A DNA stretch of 64,000 bases from Rhodoferax sp. (GCF_023701345.1 NZ_JAMPXE010000001.1:18871-82870), one strand, 5' to 3'. Positions 28,575-38,714 are shown, counted from the stretch's first letter. Notes: a model not told the origin generated them from the letters alone. Translations and numbers: made by a program.

Positions 28575-30883
28575 ACGCTCCCTTTCCCGCAGGCGCTGAA
28601 CCCTTTTTGGCCAGCGGCCAGCCCCATCCACACGAAAGCGCCGCCGCACATATTGCCGGAGCCGCGACCTACATCGACGACATCCCGGAGCTGCGCGGCA
28701 CGTTGTACGCCGCCCCGGTGCTGTCCAGGGTAGCGCACGGCAAGCTGCTGGGCGTGGACACGCAGGCCGCGCTGGCGCTGCCCGGTGTGCACGCCGTGCT
28801 GCTAGCCGCCGATGTGCCGGGCAGCAAGGTGCTGGCCGCCTTTGCCGGCGATGAGCCCGTGTTGGCGCTAGACACTGTTCAGCATGTGGGCCAGGTCATT
28901 GGCCTGGTGGTGGCCGACAGCGTGATGCTGGCGCGCCGCGCAACGCGCCTGGTGATGCCCCAAATTGAGCCCCTGCCCGCCATCCTGGACGTGCGCGCGG
29001 CCCTGGCAGCGCAAAGTTTTGTGCTGCCGCCCGTCACGGTGCGCCGGGGCGAAGCGGCCCAGGCCCTGGCGCGCGCACCGCACACCCTGCAAGGCACGCT
29101 CGAAGTCGGCGGCCAGGAGCACTTTTATCTGGAAGGCCAGGTGGCTTACGCGCTGCCACAAGAACAAAACCAGTGGCTCATCCACAGCAGCACGCAGCAT
29201 CCCGGCGAGGTGCAGCACTGGGTGGCTCATGCGCTTGGCCTGGACAACCATGCGGTCACGGTGCAGTGCCGGCGCATGGGTGGCGGTTTTGGCGGCAAGG
29301 AAACGCAGGCAGGCCATGTCGCGGTGTGGGCGGCACTGGCGGCACACAAGTTGCGGCGACCGGTGAAGCTGCGGCTGGATCGCGATGATGACTTCATGAT
29401 CACCGGCAAGCGTCATCCCTTCAGCTACGACTACCGTGTGGGTTTTGACGACAGTGGCAGGCTCTGCGGCCTGCAGTTGCAAATGCTGGCGCATTGCGGC
29501 TTCAGCGCTGATTTGTCGGGCCCGGTTGCGGACCGGGCCATTTTTCATGTCGACAACGCCTACTTTTTGCAAGACGTCGAGATCATCTCGTACCGCTGCA
29601 AGATCAACACCCAGAGCCACACCGCGTTTCGTGGCTTTGGCGGGCCGCAAGGCATGATCGTCACCGAGGCCATCCTGGGCAACATCGCGCGCCATCTGGG
29701 GCTGGACCCGCTCGCTGTGCGACGGCGCAACCTGTACAGCGATGAGGCAGAACGCAACACCACGCATTACGGCATGCAGGTCGAGGGCAACATCCTGCAG
29801 CCCTTGTTGTCAACGCTGGAACGTTCTGCCAACTACCAGCAGCGCCGGGCTGCCATCGCCTCATGGAATGTCGGTCATACGGTCATCAAGCGCGGCATCG
29901 CCCTGACGCCGGTCAAATTTGGCATCAGCTTTACCGCCACGCTGTTCAACCAGGCGGGCGCTTTGGTGCATGTCTATCTGGACGGCAGCGTCTCGGTCAA
30001 CCACGGCGGCACCGAAATGGGGCAAGGCCTGCACACCAAGGTGGCACAGATCGTGGCCGACGAGTTGGGTGTGCCGCTGACTCGCGTGCGGGTGAGCGCC
30101 AGCGACACCGGCAAAATCCCCAACGCCTCGGCTACTGCCGCCTCGGCCGGCACCGACCTCAATGGCCGCGCCGCCCAATTTGCCGCGCGCCATATTCGCG
30201 ACAACCTGGCAGCCTTTGTCTGCGGCCTCGACGGTGTCGGCGCCGGTGCGGTACAGTTTGCCGCCGGCCAGGTGATCACGCCCCAAGCCACGCGCAGCTT
30301 TACCGACGTGGTGGCGCAGGCTTACGCCAACCGCATCCAGCTCTGGAGCGACGGTTTTTACCGCACCCCCAAAATCCACTATGACAAAACCACCCTGACC
30401 GGGCGGCCGTTTTACTACTTTGCCTATGGCGCGGCGTGCACCGAGGTGGCCATCGACACCCTCACCGGCGAGAGCCGCGTGTTGCAAGTGGACATCCTGC
30501 ACGACGTGGGCCGATCCATCAACCCGGCCATCGACATCGGGCAGATTGAAGGCGGCTTTGTGCAAGGCATGGGCTGGCTCACCTCCGAGGAACTGGTGTG
30601 GAACGAGCAGGGCCTGCTGAGCACGCACGCGCCCAGCACTTACAAAATCCCCACCGCCGGCGATGTGCCCAGCCATTTCAGAATCGATTTATGGCCCGAG
30701 CCCAACCCCGAGGACAACGTGTTTGGCTCCAAAGCCGTGGGCGAACCGCCGTTGATGCTGGCCATCAGCGTGTTTGAGGCGCTGCGCGAGGCGGTGGCCC
30801 AGGCGCGCGGCGACGGGCAGGCGGTGCAATTGAATGCACCGGCGACGGCAGAACGGGTGTTGTGGGCGCTGCAATCTAATTAG
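28571..30883 (+). CDS. xdhB: Xanthine dehydrogenase molybdopterin-binding subunit
   Basis: GGGFGGKETQ, AFRGFGGPQGM, TEMGQGLHTKVAQI; 4-nt overlap with xdhA. Confidence 0.94.
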   Translation: MNAPFPAGAEPFLASGQPHPHESAAAHIAGAATYIDDIPELRGTLYAAPVLSRVAHGKLLGVDTQAALALPGVHAVLLAADVPGSKVLAAFAGDEPVLALDTVQHVGQVIGLVVADSVMLARRATRLVMPQIEPLPAILDVRAALAAQSFVLPPVTVRRGEAAQALARAPHTLQGTLEVGGQEHFYLEGQVAYALPQEQNQWLIHSSTQHPGEVQHWVAHALGLDNHAVTVQCRRMGGGFGGKETQAGHVAVWAALAAHKLRRPVKLRLDRDDDFMITGKRHPFSYDYRVGFDDSGRLCGLQLQMLAHCGFSADLSGPVADRAIFHVDNAYFLQDVEIISYRCKINTQSHTAFRGFGGPQGMIVTEAILGNIARHLGLDPLAVRRRNLYSDEAERNTTHYGMQVEGNILQPLLSTLERSANYQQRRAAIASWNVGHTVIKRGIALTPVKFGISFTATLFNQAGALVHVYLDGSVSVNHGGTEMGQGLHTKVAQIVADELGVPLTRVRVSASDTGKIPNASATAASAGTDLNGRAAQFAARHIRDNLAAFVCGLDGVGAGAVQFAAGQVITPQATRSFTDVVAQAYANRIQLWSDGFYRTPKIHYDKTTLTGRPFYYFAYGAACTEVAIDTLTGESRVLQVDILHDVGRSINPAIDIGQIEGGFVQGMGWLTSEELVWNEQGLLSTHAPSTYKIPTAGDVPSHFRIDLWPEPNPEDNVFGSKAVGEPPLMLAISVFEALREAVAQARGDGQAVQLNAPATAERVLWALQSN

Positions 30884-30991
30884 TTGGGGTCAGAGCACAT
30901 CGCTTCGCGAGTGGTCTGACCCGCAAAAGCTCAGGTTAGTTGGGGTCAGAGCACGTCGCTGTGCGAGTGGTCTGACCCGCAAAGTCTCAGA
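30881..30991 (+). repeat. Tandem REP-like repeat, two units with 56-bp period
   Basis: Units TAGTTGGGGTCAGAGCACRTCGCTNYGCGAGTGGTCTGACCCGCAAA at 30881 and 30937; fills the convergent xdhB/crp-like gap. Confidence 0.9.
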
Positions 30992-31610
30992 CGCCGGCCA
31001 GCGAGCGCAGGGCGTTGGGGTTGACCAGTTTGAGCACACGGCCGGAGCCGCTGATCAGGCTTTGCTCGCGCAGGTGGCGCAGCACGCGCGAGAAAGTTTC
31101 GGGGGCAATGCCCAGTTGCACGGCAATGCTGCGCTTGCGCTGATGCAGTTCAACCGCCATCTGGCCCTGGGCGCCGGACTGGGCATGACTGAGCAGCCAC
31201 TCGGCACAGCGCGCCTCGGCATCCTTGGCCAGGCGACTCACGGCAAACTCGGTTTGGTGACGGTGTGCCATGGCCACGTCGGTCAGCACGGCCTGGGCGG
31301 CTTCGGGCAGGTCGGCAATGCCTTTGCTGAAATCGTCCATGCTGACCTGGCGCAATTCGACCGGGGTATCGGCCAACGCATCCACCAGGTGCGACATATT
31401 GAGCACGGCCGAGCTGGCATCGAGCCAGCAGGGACCTTCCAGCACGCCGATCTGATGCTCCATCAAACCATCCGCCAACACGCCCAGTGCGACACGTCCG
31501 GATTCGATGTAACTGACCCAGACTGGCTTGACACCGCGTTGCAGCAGAAGCTGTCCGCGGGCAACATTTTGGGTCTGGGCACTGGGATCGATGGTGTTGA
31601 CGGTAAACAT
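30987..31610 (-). CDS. Crp/Fnr-family transcriptional regulator
   Basis: cNMP-binding-like N-terminus and HTH (RKRSIAVQLGIAPETFSRVLRHLREQSLI). Confidence 0.85.
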   Translation of the reverse strand: MFTVNTIDPSAQTQNVARGQLLLQRGVKPVWVSYIESGRVALGVLADGLMEHQIGVLEGPCWLDASSAVLNMSHLVDALADTPVELRQVSMDDFSKGIADLPEAAQAVLTDVAMAHRHQTEFAVSRLAKDAEARCAEWLLSHAQSGAQGQMAVELHQRKRSIAVQLGIAPETFSRVLRHLREQSLISGSGRVLKLVNPNALRSLAGV

Positions 31611-31674
31611 AAGCGCTACTTTGCAGCGCCTGCCCGGTCTAAATCTTGAGCAATATCAATGAATATGAAAAAAC

Positions 31675-32391
31675 TTATTCACCCAGATAAGCCGCCCGCA
31701 CCTTGGGATCATGCAACATGGTTTTGGCGTCACCGGTCATGGTGATCAGGCCCGAATCCATGACATAACCACGGTCGGCAATGGCCAGGGCACGGCTTGC
31801 GTTTTGCTCCACCAGCAGGATCGTGACGCCCTGTGCATAGACCTCGCGCACCACGTCAAAGATCTTGTCGACCATGATCGGTGACAGGCCCATGGAGGGT
31901 TCGTCGAGCAGCAACACCTTGGGGCGGCTCATCAGCGCCCGGCCCATGGCCAGCATTTGCTGCTCACCGCCGCTCATGGTGCCGGCCAACTGGTCACGGC
32001 GCTCCTTGAGGCGCGGGAAGGTGGTGAACACCCTGTCAATGTCCTGCAGAATTTCGGCCTGGTCGTTGCGAATGTAAGCCCCCATCTGCAGGTTTTCGAT
32101 GATCGTCATGCGGGTAAAGACGCCGCGACCTTCGGGCACCATGGCCAGCCCCTGCTTGACCAGATCCCAGGGGCCCTGACCGCGAATGCTTTTGCCCAGG
32201 TACTCGATGTCGCCATCGTTGATGGGCAGTGAACCGGTGATGGCTTTCATGGAGGTGGTTTTGCCCGCCCCGTTGGAGCCGATGAGCGACACCAGTTCGC
32301 CTTCGCAGACCTCAAAATCAACACCCTTGACGGCCTGAATGCCGCCGTAAGCCACTTTGAGGCCTTTGACTTTTAATAATACTTCGGCCAT
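31675..32391 (-). CDS. livF: Branched-chain amino acid-type ABC transporter ATPase
   Basis: GSNGAGKTTSMKAI, MSGGEQQMLAMGRALM; MAEVLLKVKGLKVAYGG start. Confidence 0.9.
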   Translation of the reverse strand: MAEVLLKVKGLKVAYGGIQAVKGVDFEVCEGELVSLIGSNGAGKTTSMKAITGSLPINDGDIEYLGKSIRGQGPWDLVKQGLAMVPEGRGVFTRMTIIENLQMGAYIRNDQAEILQDIDRVFTTFPRLKERRDQLAGTMSGGEQQMLAMGRALMSRPKVLLLDEPSMGLSPIMVDKIFDVVREVYAQGVTILLVEQNASRALAIADRGYVMDSGLITMTGDAKTMLHDPKVRAAYLGE

Positions 32392-32392
32392 G

Positions 32393-33163
32393 TCAGTGTC
32401 CTCCGGTGCCCAGATAAGCTTCAATCACTTTTTCGTTGCGCTGCACATCGGCCGGCGTGCCCTCGGCTATCTGCTTGCCGTAGTCGAGCACCGTGACGCG
32501 ATCACACAGGCCCATGACCAGTTTGACGTCGTGCTCGATCAGCAAAATGGTGCGGTTGTCGTTGCGGATTTTGTCGATCAGCTCGCGCAGCATCACTTTT
32601 TCGGTGCTGTTCATGCCGGCGGCGGGTTCGTCCAGGGCAATCAGTTGCGGGTCAGTGGCCAGGGCACGGGCAATTTCCAGACGCCGCTGGTCGCCATAAC
32701 TCAGGGTTCGGGCCTTGTAGTCGGCCAGGCTGCCAATGCCCACGTAGTCCAGCAACTCCTGGGCGCGCTTGGCTATGGCCGCTTCTTCAGACTTGAAACC
32801 GGGTGTGCGAAACACCGCGCCGAGCAAACCGGAACGGGTGCGCACATGGCGTCCCACCATGACATTCTCAAGCGCCGTCATTTCGGCAAACAGGCGAATA
32901 TTCTGGAAGGTGCGGGCAATACCGGCCTTGGCCACTTCGTGCACGGCGGTGGGCTGGTAGGGCTTGCCGGCCAGCTCGAAAGTGCCAGTGTCCGGGGTGT
33001 ACAAACCGGTGAGCACATTGAAAAACGTGGTTTTGCCAGCGCCATTGGGACCAATCAGGCCATAGACCTGGCCACGCCTGATCTGGATGCCCACATCGCT
33101 CAAGGCCTGCAGGCCGCCGAAGCGTTTGGATACGCCGGCAACGTTGAGTACGGTGTCTGTCAT
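32393..33163 (-). CDS. livG: Branched-chain amino acid-type ABC transporter ATPase
   Basis: GPNGAGKTTFFNVLTG, LSYGDQRRLEIARAL; MTDTVLNVAGVSKRFGG start. Confidence 0.9.
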   Translation of the reverse strand: MTDTVLNVAGVSKRFGGLQALSDVGIQIRRGQVYGLIGPNGAGKTTFFNVLTGLYTPDTGTFELAGKPYQPTAVHEVAKAGIARTFQNIRLFAEMTALENVMVGRHVRTRSGLLGAVFRTPGFKSEEAAIAKRAQELLDYVGIGSLADYKARTLSYGDQRRLEIARALATDPQLIALDEPAAGMNSTEKVMLRELIDKIRNDNRTILLIEHDVKLVMGLCDRVTVLDYGKQIAEGTPADVQRNEKVIEAYLGTGGH

Positions 33164-33189
33164 GTCATTTCTTCTTGGGTAGGGTCGCG

Positions 33190-34275
33190 TCAGGACTTGG
33201 TGGTTTGCAGGGATTTGCCGTGCTCGGGTGACGGCCACAAACCACGCGGACGCAACAACATCACAATGATCATGGCCAGCGCAATCAGCAACTGACGCAG
33301 GATGGACGCGTCAAGACGGCCGCCGGTCATGTTTTGCAACGGCCCGGCCACATAGCGCAGCACCTCGGGCAAGGCGGACAGCGCCACCGCCCCCAGAATC
33401 ACACCAGGCAGGTGACCAATGCCACCCAGCACCACCATCGCCACAATCATGATGGACTCCATCAAGGCAAATGACTCAGGCGAAATAAAGCCCTGGAACG
33501 AGGCAAACATGGCGCCGGAGACACCGCCAAACGTGGCACCCATGCCAAACGCCAGCAATTTCAGGTTGCGCGTGTTGATGCCCATGGCCTTGGCCGCAAT
33601 CTCGTCCTCGCGAATGGCCATCCAGGCACGTCCCACGCGCGAAAGTTGCAGGCGGTGCGAAATGATGACACTCACCACCACCAACGCCAAAAACAGGTAG
33701 TAGTAGAGCGAGACAGATGCCAGCTGAAACCCAAACACCTCCACCTTTTTGCCCATGCTGAGACCAAAAAAGCTCAAGGCGTCAATCTGGCCCAGGCCCT
33801 TGGGGCCGTTGGTGATGTTGACAGGATGGTCCAGGTTGTTCATGAAGACGCGAATGATTTCACCAAAGCCCAGCGTCACAATGGCCAGGTAATCACCGCG
33901 TAAGCGCAAGGTGGGTGCGCCCAGCAACACACCCAGCAGGCCAGCCAGGCCGGCCGCCGCGGGGATCACCAGCCAGATCGGCAAATGCAGGCCATCGGGG
34001 AACATGGCGGCAATGGCAGGAAAGGTATCAATCAGGTGCGGCGAGGCCAGCAACGCATACATATAAGCGCCAATGGCAAAAAAGGCCACGTAACCCAGGT
34101 CGAGCAAGCCGGCGTAACCCACCACAATGTTCAGCCCCAGTGCCAGCAGCACATACAGCAGGGCCATGTCGGCAATGCGCACCCAGGCATTGCCAAACCC
34201 TTGCAGCAACAGCGGCAGCACCAGCAAACCAAGGGCCGCCAGCAAAAATACGATGATCTGTTTTTGTTGTTTCAT
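33190..34275 (-). CDS. livM: Branched-chain amino acid-type ABC transporter permease
   Basis: GLNIVVGYAGLLDLGYVAFFAIGAY, LRLRGDYLAIVTLGFGEI. Confidence 0.92.
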   Translation of the reverse strand: MKQQKQIIVFLLAALGLLVLPLLLQGFGNAWVRIADMALLYVLLALGLNIVVGYAGLLDLGYVAFFAIGAYMYALLASPHLIDTFPAIAAMFPDGLHLPIWLVIPAAAGLAGLLGVLLGAPTLRLRGDYLAIVTLGFGEIIRVFMNNLDHPVNITNGPKGLGQIDALSFFGLSMGKKVEVFGFQLASVSLYYYLFLALVVVSVIISHRLQLSRVGRAWMAIREDEIAAKAMGINTRNLKLLAFGMGATFGGVSGAMFASFQGFISPESFALMESIMIVAMVVLGGIGHLPGVILGAVALSALPEVLRYVAGPLQNMTGGRLDASILRQLLIALAMIIVMLLRPRGLWPSPEHGKSLQTTKS

Positions 34276-34286
34276 GCTCTGTCTCC

Positions 34287-35216
34287 TTACGCCCTGTCAG
34301 CCACCCGCTCACCCAGCAAGCCTGAGGGTCTTAGTGTGAGCACGATGATCAGTACCACAAACGCAAAAATATCCGAGTAGTGGCTGCCCAGCACACCCCC
34401 TGTGAGCATGCCGATGTAGCCTGCCCCCAGCGATTCGATCAGGCCCAGCAAAATGCCGCCCACCACGGCGCCGGCCAGGTTGCCAATGCCACCAAAAACG
34501 GCTGCGGTAAAAGCCTTGAGTCCTGGCAGGAAACCCATGGTGTGCTGCACCGTGCCGTAATTGGCCGCCCACATGATGCCGGCAATGGCCGCCAGCACGG
34601 CACCGATCACAAAAGTGGCCGAAATCACCAGGTCGGGCTTGACCCCCATGAGCGCCGCCACGCGGGGGTTTTCAGCGGTAGCCCGCATGGCGCGCCCCAA
34701 TTTGGTGTAATTGACGAGCCACATCAGGGTGGCAAGGGCACAGGCAGTGACCCCCAGAATCAGTACCTGCGTGACCGAAATCACCGCGCCACCAATCTCA
34801 TAGGGCGTGCCGCCGATCAAGTTCGGATACGGTTTGTAATTGGGCTTCCAGATGATCATGGCCATCGTTTGCAGAAAGATCGACATGCCGATGGCAGTGA
34901 TCAGCGGCGCCAGGCGCGGGCTGTTGCGCAGTGGTCGGTAAGCCACTTTTTCGATCGTGAAGTTGAGCGTGGCCGCCACGATGCAGGCAATGACCATCGC
35001 AATCAGCAGGATGATCCAGCCCGGTGCGCCGGGCATGGCCTCCTGCATCAAACCGATGATGGTCCAGCTGGTCAGCGCTCCCACCATGAGGACCTCGCCG
35101 TGGGCGAAGTTGATCAGGCCAATGATGCCGTACACCATGGTGTAGCCCAAGGCCACCAACGCATACATGCTGCCCAACACCAGACCATTGATGATCTGCT
35201 GGATCAAGGTTTCCAT
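34287..35216 (-). CDS. livH: Branched-chain amino acid-type ABC transporter permease
   Basis: LVLGSMYALVALGYTMVYGIIGLINFAHGEVLM. Confidence 0.93.
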   Translation of the reverse strand: METLIQQIINGLVLGSMYALVALGYTMVYGIIGLINFAHGEVLMVGALTSWTIIGLMQEAMPGAPGWIILLIAMVIACIVAATLNFTIEKVAYRPLRNSPRLAPLITAIGMSIFLQTMAMIIWKPNYKPYPNLIGGTPYEIGGAVISVTQVLILGVTACALATLMWLVNYTKLGRAMRATAENPRVAALMGVKPDLVISATFVIGAVLAAIAGIMWAANYGTVQHTMGFLPGLKAFTAAVFGGIGNLAGAVVGGILLGLIESLGAGYIGMLTGGVLGSHYSDIFAFVVLIIVLTLRPSGLLGERVADRA

Positions 35217-35428
35217 ACTTGTTTTTTCTCCGATTTTTGGCCGGTTGAGGTGTCAACAGGGTTGCTGACGCGTTATGCAGCCTTATGAGCCTTGCCGGTG
35301 TGTTGGCAGCAAGCTTCCAACGACGTGTTTGAGTGGCAGGATTGTAGCCATGAGACCTCCCCATAAAGGTGCAATTCAATCCGGGTAAACCCTTGCACTA
35401 TCGGCTTGCATGCAAGACCAATGCCAGC

Positions 35429-36718
35429 TTAGCGCGCTTGCCGATTGCGCTCTTCAAGGGCACGCAGTTTGTCGGCAATCTTGATCTCAAGCCCGCGCTG
35501 TACCGGCTTGTAAAAACCAGGCGCGGCCATGCCCTCAGGCAAATAACGCTCGCCCGCCGCAAAGGCATCGGCTTCATCGTGCGCGTAGCGGTAGCCTTTG
35601 CCATAGTCCAGTTCTTTCATCAACTTGGTGGGTGCATTGCGCAGGTGCATGGGCACTGGACGCGTGCCATCCTGCTTGACAAAAGCCTTGGCTTCATTGA
35701 ACGCCTTGTAGACAGCATTGGATTTGGGGGCCACCGCCAGGTAGATCACGCACTCTGCGAGAGCCAGTTCGCCCTCGGGCGTGCCCAGGCGCTCGTAGAC
35801 CTCGGCCGCATCGAGCGCCAGACGCAACGCACGCGGGTCGGCCAGACCAATGTCCTCGCTGGCCATGCGGATCAGGCGGCGCGCCAGGTAGCGCGGGTCG
35901 GCGCCGCCGTCGAGCATGCGCACCAGCCAATACAGTGCGGCATCGGGGTCGGAGCCGCGCACGCTTTTGTGCAAGGCCGAGATGGTGTCGTAAAACTGCT
36001 CGCCACCCTTGTCATAACGACGCATACGCTCACCCAGCACCTTGAGCAGCCACACGTCGGTGATCTCGGCACGCTTTTCCTGCGTGGCTGACACCGCCAG
36101 CGTTTCGAGCGTGTTGAGCAGCCGGCGCGCATCCCCATCGGCATAGGCCACCAGGCGGTCGATCGCCTTGGGTTCGATTTCCGGCACCACCTGCAGCGCC
36201 TGGGCCGAAGCCACAATTTGCTTCAGGTCCTCAGCCGTCAAAGGCTGCAACACGTAGACCGCCGCACGTGACAACAGGGCCGAGTTCACCTCAAACGACG
36301 GGTTCTCGGTGGTAGCCCCGATGAAGGTGAACAGGCCGCTTTCCACATGCGGCAAAAAAGCATCCTGTTGCCCCTTGTTGAAGCGGTGCACCTCGTCAAC
36401 AAACACCAGCGTGCGCCGTCCCTGTTGCTGTGCCAGTTGCGCTTTTTCGACCGCTTCCCGAATGTCCTTGACGCCGCCGAGCACCGCGCTGATGGTGATG
36501 AACTGTGCGTCAAACGCACTCGCCATGAGACGCGCGATGGTGGTTTTGCCGGTGCCCGGTGGCCCCCAGAAAATGCAGCTGTGCGGCTGGCCGGACTCGA
36601 ACGCCAGGCGCAAGGCCATGCCCTCGCCCAGCAAATGTTGCTGGCCCACAACTTCGCTGAGGGTTTTGGGGCGCAGGCGCTCGGCCAGAGGGGAAGGGTT
36701 GGACGCGGGATGGTTCAT
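35429..36718 (-). CDS. rarA: Replication-associated recombination protein A (AAA+ ATPase)
   Basis: LAERLRPKTLSEVVGQQHLLGEG, WGPPGTGKTTIARLMA, FIGATTENPSFEVNSALLSRA. Confidence 0.93.
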   Translation of the reverse strand: MNHPASNPSPLAERLRPKTLSEVVGQQHLLGEGMALRLAFESGQPHSCIFWGPPGTGKTTIARLMASAFDAQFITISAVLGGVKDIREAVEKAQLAQQQGRRTLVFVDEVHRFNKGQQDAFLPHVESGLFTFIGATTENPSFEVNSALLSRAAVYVLQPLTAEDLKQIVASAQALQVVPEIEPKAIDRLVAYADGDARRLLNTLETLAVSATQEKRAEITDVWLLKVLGERMRRYDKGGEQFYDTISALHKSVRGSDPDAALYWLVRMLDGGADPRYLARRLIRMASEDIGLADPRALRLALDAAEVYERLGTPEGELALAECVIYLAVAPKSNAVYKAFNEAKAFVKQDGTRPVPMHLRNAPTKLMKELDYGKGYRYAHDEADAFAAGERYLPEGMAAPGFYKPVQRGLEIKIADKLRALEERNRQAR

Positions 36719-36929
36719 ACAACAATATTGTGACTGCGTCGACGTCTTGGAATAACTTCGGACAATTTCCAACGTCAGGTTGCGTTTTCATTGACTTAAC
36801 GCAAAAAGTTGCAAGACTATATTTGCTTAAAAGGTCCTTTCTTTAAAAAATGCAGCGTCTGTCTTGACCTCAAGCGCGAACGCATTCGCACAAAGTCTGC
36901 AGACAACACAACTGACATACAGGTGATCC

Positions 36930-38663
36930 ATGAAAAAAGAATTGACAAAAATGGGCATCCGGGCCTGGGTGACCCTGGCAGCCACCTCGCTGCTGATGGC
37001 GTCTGCCGTGTTTGCCAAACAGCCCGACCCCGCCGTGGTCAAGCAGCAGGAGCAGCGCGCGCAAGCCACGATTGACCAAATCAAGGCGGCCATACCGACC
37101 CCGACGGCGGGCAAGTCACCCCCGACCGATGCGGCCACCTGTTATGCCTGCCACAAGGACATCAAGGAGTTTCACGCCAACAGCAAACACGCCAGCGTCA
37201 ACTGCGCCCAGTGCCACACCAAACCCGAAGAGCATCTGGCCAAGGACGGCAAAGCCGCCATTGGCACACGCACCGACCACGCGGCCTGTGGCAGTTGTCA
37301 CCAGGCGCAATACGACTCGTTCCTGGCGATCAATTACGAGTCCAAGGCCCGCGTCGAAAAAGGCACCTTTAAGGGCCGCTCCCCGCTGTTTGACAAGCTC
37401 ATGGCGCCCCATGGCTTCACCAAGGAGCATGCCGAGCCACGCAGCCACATTTTCATGCTGATGGACCAGTTGATCGTCGACCGGGGTTATGGCGGCCGCT
37501 TCCAGCTCAAGGACTGGACCTTCCTGAGCGACGGCAAAGGCGCTGAAACACAATTGTGGAGTGTGCTGCTGAAAGACGCCGAGCCCGGCACCAGCGACCA
37601 GAAGATCTTCCTGCCGCAAACCGCCGCGGCCTCCAACCCGGTCTGCCTGAACTGCAAAACGCAGGACCACATCCTGAAATGGAAATACATGGGCGACCCC
37701 GACCCCAAAGCACAATGGTCACGCACCTCCAAGGTGGTTGACTTTGTGCGTGACCTGAAGCACCCGATGAACTGCTACAGCTGCCATGACCCGCACTCCA
37801 CGGCACCCCGCGTGGTGCGTGACGCACTGATCGAGGCGGTGGTTGACCGCGGCATGGGGACCTACCCCAACAACAAGGCCAAGAGCGAAAAAATCACCAT
37901 GAAAAAAGTGAGCTTCCGCGACGGCTTCCGCTCCATCGGCATCCTGAGCAAGTCCGACTCCAACCTGATGTGCGCCCAGTGCCACGTGGAATACAACTGC
38001 AATCCCGGCTTTGACACCAGCACCGGCGAGTACAGCGTGACGATGGCCGACCGCCGCACCAACCATTTCTTCTGGTCCAACGTGTTCGACTACAAGGCTG
38101 CGGCCGAGAAAATCAAATTCAAGGACTTCAAGCATGCCACCACGGGCGCCCTGCTGTCCAAGCTGCAGCACCCCGAGAGCGAAACATTCTGGGGCAGCAA
38201 ACACGAAGGCGCCGGTGTCGAGTGCAAGGACTGCCACATGCCCAAGGTCATTGGTGATGGCAAGACCTACACCTCGCACCAGCAAAAGTCGCCGCGCTAC
38301 AACGTGACCGACACCTGCGTGCGTTGCCATGGCGAAATGACCAAGGAACAGGCGCTGTACCAGATCGATTCGATCCAGAACTACACCCGCGGCAAACTGG
38401 CCAAGGCCGAATACTGGCTGGCCCAGTTGATCGACACCTTTGCCAAGGCCAAGGCTGCCGGAGTGCCCGATGAAGCAATCAAAAAGGCGCAAGGCCACCA
38501 CGACCAGGCCCATATTTATTGGGAATGGTGGACGGCAGAAAACTCGGATGGTTTCCATAATCCCGGTGCTGCCCGCGAAACACTGACACGATCTGTCAAT
38601 GAATCGCAGGCCGGCATCAAGGTGCTCAACGATGCCATGCAGGCCGTGGTTGCAAAAAAGTAA
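36930..38663 (+). CDS. Octahaem cytochrome c nitrite reductase (ONR/TvNiR-like)
   Basis: Eight haem motifs in order: CYACH, CAQCH, CGSCH, CLNCK, CYSCH, CAQCH, CKDCH, CVRCH; secretion signal. Confidence 0.88.
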   Translation: MKKELTKMGIRAWVTLAATSLLMASAVFAKQPDPAVVKQQEQRAQATIDQIKAAIPTPTAGKSPPTDAATCYACHKDIKEFHANSKHASVNCAQCHTKPEEHLAKDGKAAIGTRTDHAACGSCHQAQYDSFLAINYESKARVEKGTFKGRSPLFDKLMAPHGFTKEHAEPRSHIFMLMDQLIVDRGYGGRFQLKDWTFLSDGKGAETQLWSVLLKDAEPGTSDQKIFLPQTAAASNPVCLNCKTQDHILKWKYMGDPDPKAQWSRTSKVVDFVRDLKHPMNCYSCHDPHSTAPRVVRDALIEAVVDRGMGTYPNNKAKSEKITMKKVSFRDGFRSIGILSKSDSNLMCAQCHVEYNCNPGFDTSTGEYSVTMADRRTNHFFWSNVFDYKAAAEKIKFKDFKHATTGALLSKLQHPESETFWGSKHEGAGVECKDCHMPKVIGDGKTYTSHQQKSPRYNVTDTCVRCHGEMTKEQALYQIDSIQNYTRGKLAKAEYWLAQLIDTFAKAKAAGVPDEAIKKAQGHHDQAHIYWEWWTAENSDGFHNPGAARETLTRSVNESQAGIKVLNDAMQAVVAKK

Positions 38664-38684
38664 ACACTAAACTTGAATGATCTT

Positions 38685-38714
38685 GGGGCGCGCTTCGGCG
38701 CGCCCCTGTTTTTT
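38685..38714 (+). terminator. Intrinsic terminator between the octahaem reductase and the ccmF-like gene
   Basis: GGGGCGCGC-TTCG-GCGCGCCCC-TGTTTTTT. Confidence 0.85.

Noticed and set aside
30881-30991. Tandem 56-bp repeats as a CRISPR array
   Set aside because: Only two near-identical adjoining units with no variable spacers; REP-like palindromes fit better.
31675-35216. livFGMH lacking livK as an unusual transporter
   Set aside because: Substrate-binding proteins of this family are often encoded elsewhere in betaproteobacteria; not remarkable without genome context.
36773-36929. TTGACTTAACGCAA as a possible FNR/NNR box upstream of the octahaem reductase
   Set aside because: Second half matches the TTGAT-N4-ATCAA consensus poorly; too weak to call.
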